Source: Helicobacter cinaedi CCUG 18818 = ATCC BAA-847 (GTDB lineage Bacteria; Campylobacterota; Campylobacteria; Campylobacterales; Helicobacteraceae). Taken from it: a DNA stretch of 64,000 bases. A model generated the notes under the pieces. That model saw only the letters and a program-made list of their open reading frames with translations. It made no database searches and was not told the origin of the DNA. The stretch lies in contig NZ_DS990392.1 of assembly GCF_000155475.1 (NCBI RefSeq), positions 1 to 64,000 of the forward strand, given 5' to 3'. Below, piece after piece: positions 61,167 through 64,000 of this stretch; position 1 is the first letter of the stretch; each line of letters opens with the position of its first letter. The position numbers were made by a program, and so were the translations under genes.

Positions 61167-64000
61167 TGTATAAGTTTGCCATTACTCGTCCCATTACAAC
61201 TTTAATGTTTGCTTTTGCGATTTTGTTTTTTGGGTTTTTGGGTGTAAAAAAAATGCCAACTTCACTTTTCCCGGATATTGATTTTCCTGTGGCTGTGGTG
61301 ATTACAAGTTATCCGGGAGCAAGTGCGGAGATTGTAGAGACAAAGGTAACTGATAAGATTGAAGAAGCGGTTATGGGGATTGATGGGATAAAAAAAGTAA
61401 CTTCAAGCTCTGCAAGAAATGTAAGTATGGTTATTGTGCAGTTTGAGTTAGAAAAGCCCCTTGATAGTGCAGTGAATGATGTGCGAGATAAGGTGGGGTC
61501 TTTGCAGCTAGATTCTGGAGTAAAGACACCAAGTATCAATAAATTTGATAGCTCTTCTATGCCGATAGTTTCAATTTTTCTTACAAGTGATAAGGTGAGT
61601 TCAGCCGAGCTTATGCGACACGCTAAGGATAATGTTAAGCCATTATTGCAAAAAATATCTGGCGTTGGTGGCGTGGAGATGAGAGGGCATAGGGAGCGAC
61701 AGATTAGAATCTTTGTAAGCCCAAGTATGCTAAATAAATATGGGTTAACTTACACAGATATTTCAAATAAAATAGGACTAGAGAATCTTGAGATAGACGG
61801 CGGTAGGCTTATTGGTACATTGCAAGAGTGGGTGATTACCACAGATGCACAAAGCACGGATTTAAGCGATGTGGGGAATATCCGCGTGGCTGAAGGCATT
61901 AGATTGGGGGATATTGCAACTATTGAAGATGGGATTGAAGAAGATAAGACTTTTGCGTCTTTAAATAAAACGCCCGGTGTGATTTTTGAGGTGCAAAAAA
62001 TTTCTGGGGCAAATGATATTGCCATTGCTGATGCGGTGATGAAAGTGCTGCCACAGATTGAAGCTATCAGCCCTGATTATGAAGTAAGGGCATTCAAAGA
62101 TACGACACAAAATGTTCGTTCAGCCATTGCTTCTGTTGAATTTGATGTGCTTTTAGGGGTATTTTTGGCGGTGTTTGTTGTGTTTATCTTCTTAAGAAGT
62201 GGGACGATTACGCTTGTATCGGCTATCAGTATTCCTATTTCTATTTTTGGGACTTTTGCTTTGATGAATTTTTTTGGATTTTCACTCAATATGCTGACAC
62301 TTCTTGCGGTGGCTCTTGCTATTGGGATTATCATTGATGATGCGATTGTTGTGATTGAGAATATCCATAAAAAGCTAGAATCTGGTATGCGTAAGCGTGA
62401 GGCAGCCTATGAGGGTGTGCGTGAGATTGGCTTTGCACTCATTGCCATTTCAGCTATGTTGCTTTCAGTATTTATCCCTGTGGGAAGTATGAGCGGAATT
62501 GTGGGGAGATTTTTCCAAAGCTTTGGGATAACCGTAGCCGCAGCTATTGGAATCTCATATATTGTTGTTATTACCATTATCCCTATGGTTTCTTCAATTG
62601 TGGTAAATCCCAAGTATTCAAGATTCTATTATCGCACAGAGCCATTTTTTAAAGCACTTGATGGCTATTATGTCAAAACCCTTGCTTTTGTGTTGCGAAA
62701 TAAGATTAAGGTGATTGTGGGCGTTATTGGCGTATTTTTCTTATCTATTATGCTACTAGCTAAGATTGGTATGGAGTTTATTATCCCTGATGATAAGAGT
62801 GAGTTTCAAGTCTTTTTGGAGACAAAGCCCGGTATTAGTATGAGTGCGATGAAAGAAAAAACAGGAATCTTGCAAGATATTGTTATGGCAAATGAGAATG
62901 TGGAATTTACTTCATTGCAAATTGGCTATACAAATGAAAAAAATATCTTTAAGGCTCAAATTTATGCGCGTTTAAAGCCTATTAAAGATCGGAAACTTTC
63001 GCAATTTGAAATTATGGCAGAGGTGGGCGAAAAGCTTAAAAGTAGTGAGTTGGCTAATGAGTTTGTCATCTCACTATCAGAAGTCTCCGATATGGGTGGA
63101 GGGGATAACTCCCCTTATCAAGTAGCTATTCTCGCACCAAGTGATGAAGCATTGCATAAGTCAAAAGATAATCTCATTGCATTGCTTAAAAATGACCCTA
63201 CTCTTGCAGGAAAGGTAGATAATATCCATATCAATGCTGCGGATAACTTGCCTGAATATCGTTTGCGGGTGCTAAAGCAGAATGCTAGTCGCTATGGTGT
63301 GAGTGCAAAAGAGATTGGTAATGTCGTGCGAGGGGCATTCTCTGGGGAAGCGGCGATTGGGTATTATAAAGAGCGTGGGAAAGAGTATGATATTACTATA
63401 CGCGTGCCTGATACAGATAGAATCTCCATTAATGATATTAAAAAACTGCAAGTGAAAAATGGCAATGGTGAGTTGATGTTTGTAGAGGGGCTTGTGGAGA
63501 TAGAATCTACAACCGCTCCTTCAGTTATTACGCGTCTTGATAGGCAAAGATCGCTAACCGTGTATGCTTATCCTGTAAAGTATTCTGGAATCTCTTTGGG
63601 CGATATGATGAAAATTACCGCTCAAAAGCAGGGTGAGTGGCTTGAATCTGGAGCGACTTTTAGACTTCAAGGTGAAGCAGAAAACGCACAAGAAATGATG
63701 ATAGCTTTTCTTGTAGCGGTTTTAACGGCTATTGTGCTTATTTATCTTATCCTTGCGGCGTTGTATGAGAGCTTTTTGCAGCCCATTGTTATTATGATGA
63801 CCTTGCCTTTTAGCTTTTCTGGTGCATTTATCGCACTCTTTGTTGTGGGACAGCCTTTCAGTATGTTCTCGCTTATGGGGCTTATGATACTTATGGGGCT
63901 TGTTGGAAAAAATGCGACTTTACTCATTGATGTGGCAAATGAGAAAAGAAAAGAGGGGTATAGCACTGATGAAGCACTTATCCTTGCTGGAGAATCTCGG
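61166..64000 (+). CDS. hefC: RND efflux transporter, C-terminus beyond window
   Basis: The inner membrane proton-driven pump of the operon. 945 codons are present and the frame runs off the window, so roughly the last 60-90 residues of a usual RND protein are missing. The first helix is ITTLMFAFAILFFGFLG; helix 4 GIIIDDAIVVIENIHKK has the paired Asp of the proton relay; and the second-half helices VLTAIVLIYLILAALYESF and FSLMGLMILMGLVGKNATLL are typical. It resembles HefC and other AcrB/MdtB-like drug and bile exporters. No stop or frameshift is seen within the window. Overlap with hefB suggests coupled translation. Confidence 0.92.
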   Translation, partial: MYKFAITRPITTLMFAFAILFFGFLGVKKMPTSLFPDIDFPVAVVITSYPGASAEIVETKVTDKIEEAVMGIDGIKKVTSSSARNVSMVIVQFELEKPLDSAVNDVRDKVGSLQLDSGVKTPSINKFDSSSMPIVSIFLTSDKVSSAELMRHAKDNVKPLLQKISGVGGVEMRGHRERQIRIFVSPSMLNKYGLTYTDISNKIGLENLEIDGGRLIGTLQEWVITTDAQSTDLSDVGNIRVAEGIRLGDIATIEDGIEEDKTFASLNKTPGVIFEVQKISGANDIAIADAVMKVLPQIEAISPDYEVRAFKDTTQNVRSAIASVEFDVLLGVFLAVFVVFIFLRSGTITLVSAISIPISIFGTFALMNFFGFSLNMLTLLAVALAIGIIIDDAIVVIENIHKKLESGMRKREAAYEGVREIGFALIAISAMLLSVFIPVGSMSGIVGRFFQSFGITVAAAIGISYIVVITIIPMVSSIVVNPKYSRFYYRTEPFFKALDGYYVKTLAFVLRNKIKVIVGVIGVFFLSIMLLAKIGMEFIIPDDKSEFQVFLETKPGISMSAMKEKTGILQDIVMANENVEFTSLQIGYTNEKNIFKAQIYARLKPIKDRKLSQFEIMAEVGEKLKSSELANEFVISLSEVSDMGGGDNSPYQVAILAPSDEALHKSKDNLIALLKNDPTLAGKVDNIHINAADNLPEYRLRVLKQNASRYGVSAKEIGNVVRGAFSGEAAIGYYKERGKEYDITIRVPDTDRISINDIKKLQVKNGNGELMFVEGLVEIESTTAPSVITRLDRQRSLTVYAYPVKYSGISLGDMMKITAQKQGEWLESGATFRLQGEAENAQEMMIAFLVAVLTAIVLIYLILAALYESFLQPIVIMMTLPFSFSGAFIALFVVGQPFSMFSLMGLMILMGLVGKNATLLIDVANEKRKEGYSTDEALILAGESR

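Noticed and set aside
1-64000. CRISPR arrays, tRNA or rRNA genes, insertion sequences, prophage
   Set aside because: I looked for regularly spaced repeats, tRNA arm signatures and transposase or integrase motifs and saw none. A covariance-model scan would be needed to exclude small RNAs.

Overview
The window reads as chromosomal DNA from a Campylobacterota member, most likely an enterohepatic Helicobacter (inference). The grounds are the AT-rich composition, AGGAG-type ribosome binding sites, -10 boxes of the type GCTAWAAT, the gene order rplI-hslV-hslU-era-csd6, a short hefABC-type efflux operon, a Campylobacterota-style selenocysteine formate dehydrogenase operon, and a ribosomal protein cluster without rpmD. 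The window edge cuts only the last gene, an RND pump.

Layout. Bases 1-8500 are an accessory and envelope region: a ClbS/DfsB-like protein, then on the minus strand an operon of two GT2 glycosyltransferases, a Gfo/Idh/MocA dehydrogenase and a FAD oxidoreductase, followed by pgk, an MFS exporter and a ferritin-like DUF455 protein. The first glycosyltransferase carries a 12-base homopolymer that makes it phase-variable. Three of the four sugar genes carry in-frame insertions of a dispersed repeat. Bases 8574-16764 are the NiFe-hydrogenase maturation operon hypF-hypB-hypC-(GT25)-hypD-(SF1 helicase)-hypE. Bases 16765-17094 are non-coding and hold another copy of the repeat. Bases 17095-22044 hold an RRM protein, lolC-type permease, secA and divergent lolA, which together serve secretion and lipoprotein transport. 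Bases 22060-26020 hold trpE, a trpGD fusion and a YgjP-like metalloprotease. Bases 26077-34008 hold rplI, hslV, hslU, era, csd6 and a fused MFS/acyltransferase/acyl-ACP synthetase (aas).

Bases 34239-48105 are the S10-spc-alpha supercluster, 29 genes from rpsJ to rplQ including secY, map, infA, rpmJ and rpoA, with a clear promoter at the front and a clear terminator at the end. Bases 48322-50812 make p-aminobenzoate (pabBC fusion, pabA). Bases 51031-58903 are a formate dehydrogenase operon: ferredoxin-like protein, TorD-type chaperone, small Tat protein, selenocysteine fdhA, fdhB, fdhC and fdhD. Bases 59014-64000 are a TolC/MFP/RND efflux operon behind a 38-bp perfect palindrome that is a likely repressor operator.

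The least expected structure is a modular interspersed repeat that is tolerated inside protein-coding genes, set against very frequent use of the heptamer AGAATCT (reverse complement AGATTCT), which also builds Ser-rich linkers in several housekeeping proteins. No tRNA, rRNA, CRISPR array or insertion sequence was recognised.
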